NCBI GenBank assembly: GCA_965215355.1
Contig: CBDCDJ010000007.1
Span: forward strand, 3,410,001 to 3,474,000
Direction of reading: 5' to 3'
Origin: CBDCDJ01 sp965215355
GTDB lineage: Bacteria; Deinococcota; Deinococci; Deinococcales; Trueperaceae
Length of the DNA: 64,000 nt
Shown here: positions 7,179-15,507 of the stretch, in pieces
Layout: the number at the start of each line of letters is the position of its first letter
How positions within the stretch are numbered: the first letter of the stretch is position 1
Notes under the pieces: model-generated
Databases searched by the model: none
Seen by the model: only the letters and a program-made list of their open reading frames with translations
Told to the model about the DNA's origin: nothing
Program-made: the position numbers and the translations under genes

Positions 7179-8324
7179 TTAGCCCAGGTAAGGGCGGCTC
7201 AGCTTGCCGGCGACGACCGGGTGACGCGCGCCGGTCGCACCCGGCAAGGTGTTGGGCTGCCCGAAACGGGCGAAGTAAGCCATGACCGCGAAGGCCAGAG
7301 CTTCGCGGTCTTTGGACTGCCAGCCCAGCTCTTCGAAAGGGACGACGGGCACGCCCAGGCGCTCGCGCAGCATCTTCAGCAGGGTTTCGTTGAGCGCGCC
7401 GCCGCCCGCCACCAAGATTTCGTCCAAGCCCGTGGGCACGAAGTCCCGGTAGGCCCGGGCCACCGATTCGGCGGTCAAGGCCGTCAGGGTCGCCAAGACG
7501 TCGTGGGGCTCGAGCCCGTCCAGACCGACGTCCAACTCGCGCAGGGCGAAGACCTCGCGCCCCGTCGTCTTGGGCGGCGGCAGTTCGAAGTAAGGATGCC
7601 GCAAGAGGCGCTCGAGCACGTCCTCAACAATTTTTCCTCGAGCCGCCAGTTCCCCGTTCGCGTCAAACGGGACACCAAAATATCGCTGCGCGGCCTCGTC
7701 GACAAGACAGTTGGCCGGCCCGGTGTCGAAGGCGAACACCGTGTCCGCCTCGGTAGATTTGGGCAAATAGGTGAGGTTCGAAATGCCGCCCAGGTTGTGA
7801 ACCGCTCGAGCTTTGCCAGGCTCGGCGAATAGTTTCGCGTCACCGAAAGAAACCATCGGTGCGCCGCCACCGCCCGCGGCCATGTCGGCCTGGCGAAAGT
7901 CTGAAAAAACCGCGACCTTACAGCCTTCAGCGACGATGGAAGCCTCACCGAGCTGCAAGGTGCTGGGCGTGCGCCAGCCTCTCTTTTCGTCCACGCGTGG
8001 AATGTGGTACACGGTCTGACCGGACAGGGCGACGAGGTCGACGGTGTGCGAGGTTTGAAGGTGCGCGACGACCTCCCGGTAAACGTGCGCGACCTCGGTG
8101 TGCAGTTGGGTGAGTAAAACCACGTCGGAGTCCGGTTGAATCGCCCGGTAAAGCCGCTCTCTCAAGTCGGGTGCGTACTCGAGGCTGTGGCGGGCGAGGA
8201 CGCGCCACTCGAGCCGCTCAGTTTGCTCGAGCCGCACCAACACCGCGTCCACCCCGTCGAGCGAGGTGCCGGACATGAGTCCGAGGACGTTGAGGGGTTT
8301 GAACTTCACCGTGGCTCGGTTCAC
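7179..8324 (-). CDS. anmK: Anhydro-N-acetylmuramic acid kinase
   Basis: 381 aa. It phosphorylates 1,6-anhydro-MurNAc with ATP and opens the anhydro ring, giving MurNAc-6-phosphate, the substrate of MurQ (encoded at 15508-16374 in this cluster). Evidence: N-terminal LGLMSGTSLDGVDAVLV, then ALSGQTVYHIP, DFRQADMAAGGGGAPMV, HNLGGISNLTYLP, FDTGPANCLVDEA and LVAGGGALNETLL, all conserved AnmK blocks of the ASKHA kinase fold. Its length is normal. The start overlaps the stop of the upstream serine hydrolase by 4 nt (ATGA), so the two are translated as a coupled operon. Confidence 0.95.
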   Translation of the reverse strand: MNRATVKFKPLNVLGLMSGTSLDGVDAVLVRLEQTERLEWRVLARHSLEYAPDLRERLYRAIQPDSDVVLLTQLHTEVAHVYREVVAHLQTSHTVDLVALSGQTVYHIPRVDEKRGWRTPSTLQLGEASIVAEGCKVAVFSDFRQADMAAGGGGAPMVSFGDAKLFAEPGKARAVHNLGGISNLTYLPKSTEADTVFAFDTGPANCLVDEAAQRYFGVPFDANGELAARGKIVEDVLERLLRHPYFELPPPKTTGREVFALRELDVGLDGLEPHDVLATLTALTAESVARAYRDFVPTGLDEILVAGGGALNETLLKMLRERLGVPVVPFEELGWQSKDREALAFAVMAYFARFGQPNTLPGATGARHPVVAGKLSRPYLG

Positions 8325-9385
8325 TGCTCGCTCCCGAACGCTCGAGCCACCTCGTCGTGAAAAGCCCGCCGCAACGCGTGAACGCCCTCGCCGCCGAAGC
8401 GCGTCGGGTGGACGCGGTTGCTGAGGAGGACGGCGAACCAGCCCTGTTGTGGGTCAAGCCACAAACTCGTGCCCGTAAAGCCGGTGTGTCCGAAGGCTGT
8501 ACGACTCGCCAAGTCGCCCGCGCTCGAGTTTTCCCCTGCAAGCTGCCAGCCGAGGCCGCGCCTCACCTGCCCGTTGACGTGTTCTTCGACCGCCGCCCGC
8601 AACACGGGTTCAGCGCCGAGCCGAGCGTCCCGGCTCAACCAGGCTTGGGCGTAGCGTGCGAGGTCGTGAGCGGTGCCGAACAGCCCGGCGTGTCCCGCCA
8701 CGCCGTCCATCACAAAGGCGTTCTCGTCGTGGACGACGCCCTCCAACACTCGCCCGCGCCAGCCGCAATCCTCGGTCGCGGCGACGTTGTCGGGGCGACT
8801 AGGGCCGTAACAGGTGTCGTTCATGCCGAGGGGTTTGAAAATGTATTTCTCAGCAAACGCGTCCTGCCGCAAGCCTGAAACACGCTCGATAATCGCGCCC
8901 AACAGGATGAAGCCGAGGTCGCTGTAAACGAACGTGTTCGGGGGGTGCTCGAGGCCCGTCTGCAACACGTTGGCGACGGCCGTCCGGCGCTCGCTCACGG
9001 TGGCGAACAGCGGCTTCCAGGCGGGCAAACCCGACGTGTGCGTGAGCAGTTGTTCGACGGTCACATCAGCCAGCGAAGGCGTTTGGAACCAGCCCGCGTT
9101 GCTGAAAAATTTGCCGACCCGGTCGTCCAAGCTCAGGGTGCCCTCGCTGACGAGCCGGAGAAGGCTCGGCAGGGTAGACACGACTTTTGTCAAAGAGGCG
9201 AGGTCGTAGCGGGTGGCGGGCGTGACTTCTCCGCCGCCGTAACGCTGTACACCGAAGGCTCCAATTTCATCAACACGCTCGGCGGTTCCCGCGACTGCGA
9301 CGGCACCGGGAATGACCCCACCTGTAACGGCGGCCTCGAGGAGGGCTCGAGGCCCTGCAAAGTCCAGCATGGTCAACGCTAGCAT
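8321..9385 (-). CDS. Serine hydrolase of the beta-lactamase family, AmiE/YbbE-like
   Basis: 354 aa class C beta-lactamase fold: SLTK near residue 64 (the SxxK nucleophile), a YSDLGF block (YxN equivalent) and HTGFTG near the end. No signal peptide is evident, which suggests a cytoplasmic enzyme. Members next to murQ in Bacillus (AmiE/YbbE) cleave N-acetylmuramyl-L-alanine to release MurNAc, and the neighbours anmK and murQ make that role likely here; the substrate is inferred. ATG at 9385 lies 5 nt after a -10 box TAGAGT (9391-9396, minus strand), so the mRNA may be leaderless. The shared operator at 9388-9417 overlaps this promoter. Confidence 0.85.
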   Translation of the reverse strand: MLALTMLDFAGPRALLEAAVTGGVIPGAVAVAGTAERVDEIGAFGVQRYGGGEVTPATRYDLASLTKVVSTLPSLLRLVSEGTLSLDDRVGKFFSNAGWFQTPSLADVTVEQLLTHTSGLPAWKPLFATVSERRTAVANVLQTGLEHPPNTFVYSDLGFILLGAIIERVSGLRQDAFAEKYIFKPLGMNDTCYGPSRPDNVAATEDCGWRGRVLEGVVHDENAFVMDGVAGHAGLFGTAHDLARYAQAWLSRDARLGAEPVLRAAVEEHVNGQVRRGLGWQLAGENSSAGDLASRTAFGHTGFTGTSLWLDPQQGWFAVLLSNRVHPTRFGGEGVHALRRAFHDEVARAFGSEQ

Positions 9386-9387
9386 GT

Positions 9388-9417
9388 TTGACTCTAATGG
9401 TCTAGCACTGGTACAGT
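9388..9417 (+). promoter_or_regulatory. Promoter with operator-like core, divergent between the AmiE-like and GNAT genes
   Basis: TTGACT (9388-9393), 18-nt spacer, TACAGT (9412-9417) on the plus strand. The spacer contains ATGGTCTAGCACTGG. The same layout (TTGACC, 18 nt, TACAGT) and the same core occur before the GntR gene at 14614-14643. The core resembles the TGGTCTAGACCA sites of the DasR/NagR branch of GntR regulators. Confidence 0.7.
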
Positions 9418-9511
9418 CTGCCTACGCTTCAGAGGTTTTCAAAGGGTGCTTGTCGGTTTAAAAGCGGGATGTTTCTCTACCTCTCACCGGAGGCGACTGG
9501 AAAAGAGGCTC

Positions 9512-10015
9512 ATGCAAGGTGTGGCGGTGAGGCCGATGCTTTTCAGTGATGTAGACGGCGTGGTGGGGTGGCTGGTGCAGGTGCCTTTGTGGCAGCGCTA
9601 CGAACTCACCGAAGCCGTCATGACCGCCAACTTCCAGCGCGCCGTCAAGCGCGGGGATTGGCTGGTGGTCGCCGAGGTTAAAGCGTCTAAACAGGCTTCA
9701 CAAACTTGCGGTTTCGCCTGGTGTCAGGCGGGTGCGGCCTTCGGGCGCAGCGGCTACTTGCGCCTTTTGGGTGTGCAAGCGGCGTTCGGCAGGCAAGGCG
9801 TCGGCGCGCAGTTGCTTCAAGAGGGCGAAACATTTGTCGCGGCGGCGAGCAACGACCTGTTCTTGCTCGTTTCGGACTTCAACGAGGCGGCGCAGGGTTT
9901 TTACAAACATCACGGTTACCACCGAGTCGGCGCGCTGCCGGGCTACGTGTTGCCGGACGTTGCCGAACTCGTCTACCGCAAACGTCTGGGTGAGGAGGTT
10001 GACTCGGTCGGCTGA
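9512..10015 (+). CDS. GNAT-family N-acetyltransferase
   Basis: About 167 aa from ATG at 9512 (AAAGAGG at 9502-9508 just upstream; the frame is open from 9446 but that start has no ribosome site). The GNAT acetyl-CoA-binding loop is seen as LLGVQAAFGRQGVGAQLLQ (R/QxxGxG/A), followed by the AAQGFYKHHGYHRVG helix-strand typical of the fold. The substrate is unknown. The gene is the first plus-strand unit behind the cluster operator, so an amino sugar or cell-wall peptide is a plausible acceptor, by context only. Confidence 0.85.
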   Translation: MQGVAVRPMLFSDVDGVVGWLVQVPLWQRYELTEAVMTANFQRAVKRGDWLVVAEVKASKQASQTCGFAWCQAGAAFGRSGYLRLLGVQAAFGRQGVGAQLLQEGETFVAAASNDLFLLVSDFNEAAQGFYKHHGYHRVGALPGYVLPDVAELVYRKRLGEEVDSVG

Positions 10016-10057
10016 TAGGTCCATCCCCTTCGTTCTTTTCCGAATTTAGGAGTTCTT

Positions 10058-11572
10058 ATGTCAAGGCGTAGCTACACTTTGTTCATCCTTGCCCTGTTCC
10101 TCAGCCTGGTCTCGAGCGCGTTCGCTCAGGGCACGCTGGTGGTGGCTCGAGCCGCCGACACCACCGGCCTCGACCCGCACACCCAGACCGCCTTCGCTTC
10201 GTTCCGGTTGCTCGAGCTGATTTACGAGCCGCTGGTCACCTTAGACGCCGACCTCGACATCGTCCCGGCCTTGGCCGAGAGCTGGGATTTTTCGGACGAC
10301 GCCCAAACCCTCACCATGACGCTGCGCCAGGGCGTCACTTTCCACGACGGCAGCCCCTTCACCTCGGCGGATGTCAAAGCGAGTTTCGAGCGGATTTTGA
10401 ACGAGGAGACGGCGGCGGCGTCGCGGGCGAACTTTACGAGTATCGCCTCCATCGACACGCCGGACGACGCCACGGTGGTCTTCAACCTGTCCACCCCGGA
10501 CGTGCCGATTCTGGCGGCGATGGCGAGCGTGGGCGCGGCCGTCGTGTCGGACGAGTTTATCGCTCGAGGCGGCGACTTTGCCGCCGAGGCGATTGGCACG
10601 GGACCGTTCAAGCTCGAGGCTTGGCTGCCCGACCAAGTGACGACCTTGAGCGCCAACGCCGACTGGTGGGGCGACGGGCCGTTCGTGGACGCCGTGGAGC
10701 TGCGCGTCATTCCCGACGAAGCCTCCATCGTGGCCGCGTTGCGGGCCGGTGAGGTCGACTTCGCCCTGCTCAACGACCCGGTCATCGCTACTTTGCTCGA
10801 AGGCGACAGCAATGTGACCCTCAACGCGGCCCCCGCGCTGGCCTATCATGTGTTTCAACTCAACGCCAGCCGCCCGCCGCTGGACCAGCTCGAGGTGCGG
10901 CAGGCCATCGCCTGCGCCATCGACCGCCAGGAGGTGCTCGACACCGCCGCCCTCGGCAACGGCGCGGTGACCGGACCTTTGACGATTCCCGCCTATCAAC
11001 TGCCGCCGGACGAACTGTTCTGCTATCAAAAAGATTTGGACAAGGCGCGTGAACTGTTAGCAGAGGCTGGACTTGCGGACGGCTTCAGCCTCAACACCAT
11101 CGCCGCGAGTTCCGAACCGCCGACCGCGCTTTCCGAGGCGCAGAACATCCAAGCGCAACTCGCCGAAATCGGCATCGACTTGACTATTGAATCCTTGGAA
11201 CTGAGCGTCTACGTCGACCGCTGGCTCGCCGCCGACTTCGACACGGCGGTGGCGCTGAACGGGGGCCGTCCCGACCCGTACACGACTTACGCCCGCTACT
11301 TTACCAAAGACGGCAACCTGCTCAAGGTGTCCAACTATGTAGACGACACGCTCGACAGCTTGATGGCCGAAGGCCGCGCGGAGAGCGACCCGCAAAAGCG
11401 CCTCAGTCTTTTCACAGAGTTCCAGCAGCACCTCGTCGAGATGGCCCCGTGGGTGTGGCTCTACCACGACTTCGAGTACACCGCGCAGCAGAGTTACGTG
11501 ACCGGCTTCGTGCCGACGCCGACCGACTCGCTCTACTCGTTGGCGCAGGTCAAGCTCGAGGGCAAGCCGTAA
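10058..11572 (+). CDS. ABC transporter substrate-binding protein, peptide/nickel family 5
   Basis: 504 aa with an N-terminal signal peptide (SRRSYTLFILALFLSLVSS, then AFAQG). The body has family 5 landmarks: DPHTQTAFASFRLLELIYEPLV, WDFSDDAQTLTMTLRQGVTFHDG, SADVKASFERI and DKARELLAEAGL. It is secreted or tethered and captures peptides or related ligands. Given anmK, the AmiE-like gene and murQ in the same cluster, muropeptides or peptidoglycan peptides are the likely cargo (inferred, compare MppA). TAGGAG precedes the ATG, and two permease genes follow on the same strand. Confidence 0.92.
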   Translation: MSRRSYTLFILALFLSLVSSAFAQGTLVVARAADTTGLDPHTQTAFASFRLLELIYEPLVTLDADLDIVPALAESWDFSDDAQTLTMTLRQGVTFHDGSPFTSADVKASFERILNEETAAASRANFTSIASIDTPDDATVVFNLSTPDVPILAAMASVGAAVVSDEFIARGGDFAAEAIGTGPFKLEAWLPDQVTTLSANADWWGDGPFVDAVELRVIPDEASIVAALRAGEVDFALLNDPVIATLLEGDSNVTLNAAPALAYHVFQLNASRPPLDQLEVRQAIACAIDRQEVLDTAALGNGAVTGPLTIPAYQLPPDELFCYQKDLDKARELLAEAGLADGFSLNTIAASSEPPTALSEAQNIQAQLAEIGIDLTIESLELSVYVDRWLAADFDTAVALNGGRPDPYTTYARYFTKDGNLLKVSNYVDDTLDSLMAEGRAESDPQKRLSLFTEFQQHLVEMAPWVWLYHDFEYTAQQSYVTGFVPTPTDSLYSLAQVKLEGKP

Positions 11573-11579
11573 CGTTGTC

Positions 11580-11604
11580 AGGGGCGGGTTTGAAACCCGT
11601 CCCT
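11580..11604 (+). repeat. Intercistronic hairpin between binding protein and permease
   Basis: Arms AGGGGCGGGTTT (11580-11591) and AAACCCGTCCCT (11593-11604) with one mismatch. It lies between a highly expressed type of gene (binding protein) and its permease, where such stems often stabilise or attenuate mRNA. It could also be one copy of a dispersed repeat. Confidence 0.6.
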
Positions 11605-11612
11605 ACATCCCT

Positions 11613-12578
11613 ATGCTGACTTATCTCGCCCAGCGCATCCTGGCTTTCGTTCCGACCCTGCTCGGCGTGTCGCTGCTGGTGTTTTTCGCCATCCGCCTCG
11701 TGCCCGGCGACGCCATCACCGCGACGCTCGGCACCGAGTCGGGGATGCTCACGGCAACGCAGCGCGCGGCGCTCGAGCGCTATTACGGCCTCGACACACC
11801 GGCGGTCGAACAGTATTTCGTGTGGTTGGGCGCGGCTGCGCGGGGCAACTTGGGTTTTTCGGTGCGCCACGGTAAAGCGGTCACCACGCTCATCCGCGAG
11901 CGCTTCCCGCTGACCGCCGAGCTGACGCTGTTCGCCGTCGTCATCGCCTTGCTCGTCGGGGTGCCTATCGGCATCCTGTCGGCGGTGCGGCCCAACTCCG
12001 TCATCGACGCCGTCGGGCGCACTTTGTCGCTCATCGGCCTGGCGCTGCCCAACTTTTTGATCGGCACGCTCATCATTTTCGTGCTGTCGGTGTACTTTAA
12101 GAGCTTGCCCAACGCCGGCAACTACGTCGGTTTTGTGGAAAACCCGCTTAAAAACCTGCAACAACTCCTCTTTCCGGCGATTACCTTGGGCTTCGCCTTC
12201 GCCGCCTCGGTGATGCGCATGACGCGGAGTTCGCTGTTGGAAGTCCTCGGGCAGGACTATGTACGCACCGCGAGGGCCAAGGGCTTAGCGAAACGCCGCA
12301 CCATCAACAAGCACGCGCTGCGCAACGCGCTCATTCCGGTGGTCACTTTGATAGGCGTGGAAATCGGCTACTTGTTGGGCGGGGCTTTTATCGTCGAGCA
12401 GATTTTCGCGCTGCCCGGTTTGGGCCGCCTCATCATCAACGCTGTCTCGCAGCGCGAGTACGCGCTCGTGCAGGGCGCGGCGCTGTTCATCGCCCTCAAT
12501 GTGGTGATAGTGAATTTGCTCGTTGACCTTCTTTACGCGTCGCTGGACCCGCGCATCAGCTATGGCACGCCGAACTAG
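11613..12578 (+). CDS. ABC transporter permease, DppB/OppB-like
   Basis: 321 aa with six membrane segments. It starts MLTYLAQRILAFVPTLLGVSLLVFFAIRLVPGD, the conserved N-terminus of DppB/OppB permeases, and has the EAA-type loop DYVRTARAKGLAKRRTINKHALRNALIPV that contacts the ATPase. It partners with the permease gene that overlaps its 3' end and with the binding protein upstream. No ATPase gene (DppD/F type) lies in the cluster. Confidence 0.93.
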   Translation: MLTYLAQRILAFVPTLLGVSLLVFFAIRLVPGDAITATLGTESGMLTATQRAALERYYGLDTPAVEQYFVWLGAAARGNLGFSVRHGKAVTTLIRERFPLTAELTLFAVVIALLVGVPIGILSAVRPNSVIDAVGRTLSLIGLALPNFLIGTLIIFVLSVYFKSLPNAGNYVGFVENPLKNLQQLLFPAITLGFAFAASVMRMTRSSLLEVLGQDYVRTARAKGLAKRRTINKHALRNALIPVVTLIGVEIGYLLGGAFIVEQIFALPGLGRLIINAVSQREYALVQGAALFIALNVVIVNLLVDLLYASLDPRISYGTPN

Positions 12579-13407
12579 GTCGGGTTGGTTGAAAGGGCTG
12601 GGCTCGAGCGGCGCGGTCGGCCTCACCATCATCACGCTTTACGTCACCGTCGCGCTGCTGGCGTTTGCAGGTGTCACGCCTTATGCCCCCAAAGAACAAC
12701 ACGCCGTAGACCGCTTGCAAGCGCCGAGTGCCACGTATGTGTTCGGCACCGACTTGTTCGGGCGCGACCTGGCGAGCCGCATCATGGAAGGCGCGAAAAA
12801 CTCGCTTTACGTTGCTGTTTTGTCGGTCACTTTGGCTGGGCTCGTCGGCACCTTTCTGGGACTGCTGTCGGGCTTCGCGGGCGGCCTCCTCGACAACGTG
12901 ATTATGCGCGTGATGGACGTGTTTTTCGCTTTTCCGGCGCTTCTGCTGGCGCTGCTGGTCATCACCGTGCTGGGGCCGGGCTTGAACAACACGGTGCTGG
13001 CGATCGCGATTGTTTACATGCCGATTTTTGCTCGAGTCGCGCGGGGGCCGGTGCTGGCGGTCAAGGAGATGGAGTTCGTGCAGGCCGGGCGCGGTTTGGG
13101 CGCGCGCTCATGGCGGCTGATGCTGCGCCATATTTTGCCGAATACCCTGGCCCCTCTCATCGTGCAGGTCAGTTTGGCGCTTTCCTGGTCGCTGCTGACC
13201 GAGGCGGCGCTGAGTTTTTTGGGCTTGGGCGTGCAACCGCCCGCCGCGTCCTGGGGCGTGATGCTGAGTGAAAGCCGCGGCATTGCCGAGCGAGCGCCGT
13301 GGCTCATGCTTTTCCCGGGTTTGGCGATTGCGCTGGGCGTGCTCGGCTTCAACCTCCTCGGCGACGGCCTGCGCGACGCGCTCGACCCGCGCTTGCGGGG
13401 CCGCTAA
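12562..13407 (+). CDS. ABC transporter permease, DppC/OppC-like
   Basis: 281 aa from ATG at 12562, which overlaps the dppB-like gene by 17 nt; a longer frame starting at 12523 has no support. It has the OppC_N region (GLTIITLYVTVALLAFAG), the signature FGTDLFGRDLASRIMEGAKNSL, and the EAA loop EFVQAGRGLGARSWRLMLRHILPNTLAPLIV. It forms the membrane channel with the DppB-like partner. A very strong inverted repeat at 13630-13664 ends the operon. Confidence 0.93.
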   Translation: MARRTRSGWLKGLGSSGAVGLTIITLYVTVALLAFAGVTPYAPKEQHAVDRLQAPSATYVFGTDLFGRDLASRIMEGAKNSLYVAVLSVTLAGLVGTFLGLLSGFAGGLLDNVIMRVMDVFFAFPALLLALLVITVLGPGLNNTVLAIAIVYMPIFARVARGPVLAVKEMEFVQAGRGLGARSWRLMLRHILPNTLAPLIVQVSLALSWSLLTEAALSFLGLGVQPPAASWGVMLSESRGIAERAPWLMLFPGLAIALGVLGFNLLGDGLRDALDPRLRGR

Positions 13408-13629
13408 GTTGAGACGGCTCGACTTGGCGGCCTCACCCGCGCCGTTAAAGTCGGTACTGCTCATGTTTTGTAGTTCACAGTGTTGATGCTTCCCCAAAAA
13501 GCCTACTCTAAATAGGTAAAAGTCGCTGCCAAAAGTCGTACCCGACGGAAACTGCATTAAGACGGCCATAGTCGAAGTCGGCAGAAACGTACATGCCTCA
13601 CGCTGGTTTGCAAGAATGCAAAACATGAG

Positions 13630-13664
13630 AAAGAGGAAGGTGACACCGTGTCACCTTCCTCTTT
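13630..13664. terminator. Bidirectional terminator
   Basis: Two perfect 17-nt arms, AAAGAGGAAGGTGACAC (13630-13646) and its complement (13648-13664), with A and T tracts on the two sides. It lies between the convergent transporter operon and the secreted-protein gene. Confidence 0.85.
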
Positions 13665-13702
13665 GTAGGTCCCCTGGGGTCAACTAAAACGGGTAGTGAT
13701 GT

Positions 13703-14317
13703 TTAGCCCTCGTTTACGGGCTGATCGGGGTCAGGCGTGCCGCTTGGAATCTCAAACTGAAGTCCTTGGGTGTAAGGCGATGTCTCGCCGTTCATAAAGG
13801 CCATCGCCGTCTCCGCGTAGAACTGGCGCGCCTCTTCGACGGTACGCTGTCCCGTGACGATGTCGTGGGCTAAGTTGAGGGCGAGGAAGTTCATCTCCTC
13901 TTTATCGCAACGTGCTGCCATCGTGCCCTTCGTGCGCTCGACAATAACGCTGCCGTCGTAGACGGCTAACTCGTCGAACATCTCCGGCGGCACCTGGTAA
14001 TCAATGACCTGTTCGAGCAAGTCCGGGTGCGGCATTGGGAAGTCGTGCTGCACCACGTCACGATAAACGATGGTGGTCTTCCACGGCCCGTTGTCGTGCC
14101 AGATCAACCTGCTTTCCGTAACGCCATCGGGTTGACCGTACTTTTCAATCGTTGTCATCGCTACTTCGCGCGGCGTCTCGGGCCAATTCGCCAAGACCTC
14201 GTCTGCGGACGGTTGCGCCTGCGTTTGCGCCGTGGCGGTTGCGGCTAAGCACACACCGAACACGACCAGCAATGCGAGTAAGAACCTAGCAAGCTGTAAT
14301 CTAGATGTAGTAACCAT
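13703..14317 (-). CDS. Secreted protein of unknown function
   Basis: 204 aa from ATG at 14317 (AAGGGGGAG 5 nt upstream on the minus strand). The N-terminal signal peptide is RLQLARFLLALLVVFGVCL followed by AATATAQTQAQ. The mature part (PREVAMTTIEKYGQPDGVTES, then IWHDNGPWKTTIVYRD and HPDLLEQVIDYQVPPE) is recognisable to me as a pattern seen in secreted hypothetical proteins, but I cannot name a family. The gene stands alone between two terminator-flanked operons. Confidence 0.7.
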   Translation of the reverse strand: MVTTSRLQLARFLLALLVVFGVCLAATATAQTQAQPSADEVLANWPETPREVAMTTIEKYGQPDGVTESRLIWHDNGPWKTTIVYRDVVQHDFPMPHPDLLEQVIDYQVPPEMFDELAVYDGSVIVERTKGTMAARCDKEEMNFLALNLAHDIVTGQRTVEEARQFYAETAMAFMNGETSPYTQGLQFEIPSGTPDPDQPVNEG

Positions 14318-14613
14318 GAGCACTCCCCCTTAAAAGAGTTTCCAACAAGTCCTTCTTGTTTAAGGACTGGTTACACCCTAAAGTTTGTAGGGGAAAAGTT
14401 CGGTAAACAGATTTACGGACTCGGAAAAGGCAGCTCTAGCTCTAAGAAAACTTTCCAAAGCTCATCCGTTTTGCTGCGCCTTCATATAACTTTCTACAGC
14501 ATAGAAGGTCCTATGAAGTCACAGCGGCAGATCTACCACACGCTTACTAAACGTGATGACGGAAAGCGCCTTTTTCAAAATTGTCGTTTACTCAGCGTTG
14601 ATACCCTAGACAT
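14318..14613. other. Intergenic region between divergent genes
   Basis: About 300 bp upstream of both the secreted-protein gene and the GntR gene, AT-richer than the surroundings. I see only the promoter/operator at its right edge and no ORF or stable hairpin. Confidence 0.5.
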
Positions 14614-14643
14614 TTGACCCTAGTGGTCTAGCAGTGGTACAGT
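14614..14643 (+). promoter_or_regulatory. Promoter with operator-like core before the GntR gene
   Basis: TTGACC (14614-14619), 18-nt spacer, TACAGT (14638-14643). The spacer carries AGTGGTCTAGCAGTGG, matching the site at 9388-9417 at all but a few positions. The simplest reading is autoregulation by the GntR/UTRA protein encoded immediately downstream. Confidence 0.7.
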
Positions 14644-14669
14644 TTCGAATCGGCTTGATGAGGATGAAT

Positions 14670-15416
14670 ATGAACCTGGTCGCACTGTCTGTCGATAAGG
14701 AGCTGCCTACGCCCGCTTACATGCAGCTCAGGGACAGGCTGATACGAGCTATCGAGGCGGGCGAGTTGCGCCCCGGCACGGCCCTGCCCTCGGAACGCGA
14801 CCTGGCCGAGGCGGTGAACTTGTCGCGCATGACGGTGCGGCGCGCCTTTGAAGAACTCGTGGCCTTGAACCTCGTCGAGCAGCGGCAGGGTTCGGGGACG
14901 TATGTTTTGCCGAAGCGCCTCGAGCAGACCATCGACCGCTTGCTGGGCTTTACCGACGAAGCGCAAACCCTGGGTTTCCAGGCGGGAAGCCGCATTTTGA
15001 GCGTCGAGCGCGTCCCCGTCGACCCGGACGCGGCCGCCGCCTTGCAGGTCGCGGCCGACACGCCTATTTTGCGGGTGCAGCGCTTACGCACCGCCGACGA
15101 CGCGCCGTTGGCGTTGCAGACCGCGCAACTTGCGCCGCGCTTGGCCGAGCTGTCGCTGCAGCGCCTCGAGGCACTGGGCAGCCTCTACAAAGCCATCGAG
15201 GAGCAGTACCGGGTGACGGCGCACTTCGCGCGGCAGACCGTGCGAGCGCGGCTGCCGACGCGCTTAGAGCGCGAACTTTTGGAACTGCGCGATCCCGGTC
15301 CGGTGTTGGCGATGGAGCGGGTGACTTACGAAGAGGACGGCGCAGCGTTTGAATTCGTGCGCAGCGTCTACCGCGGCGACCGCTACCAGATGGTGCTCGA
15401 GCTGCGCGCGCCGTAA
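14670..15416 (+). CDS. GntR-family regulator with UTRA domain (NagR/DasR-like)
   Basis: 248 aa. The winged HTH lies at residues 10-75 (YMQLRDRLIRAIEAGELRPG, ALPSERDLAEAVNLSRMTVRRAFEELV). The UTRA effector domain fills residues 80-245 (ILSVERVPVDPDAAAALQVA, then ILRVQRLRTADDAPLALQ and the ending YRGDRYQMVLEL). UTRA regulators of this branch respond to phosphosugars such as GlcNAc-6-P. ATG at 14670 is chosen because TGAGG lies 6 nt upstream. The next gene is murQ, so MurNAc-6-P or GlcNAc-6-P is a plausible inducer (inferred). Confidence 0.9.
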   Translation: MNLVALSVDKELPTPAYMQLRDRLIRAIEAGELRPGTALPSERDLAEAVNLSRMTVRRAFEELVALNLVEQRQGSGTYVLPKRLEQTIDRLLGFTDEAQTLGFQAGSRILSVERVPVDPDAAAALQVAADTPILRVQRLRTADDAPLALQTAQLAPRLAELSLQRLEALGSLYKAIEEQYRVTAHFARQTVRARLPTRLERELLELRDPGPVLAMERVTYEEDGAAFEFVRSVYRGDRYQMVLELRAP

Positions 15417-15507
15417 AAGACGGGAAAGTCATTCATTTCTGGTCCTTAGTTTTTAACCTGATAACGAACAAGACACGAAAAACACCCCTGACAGAATGAG
15501 GAGACGC

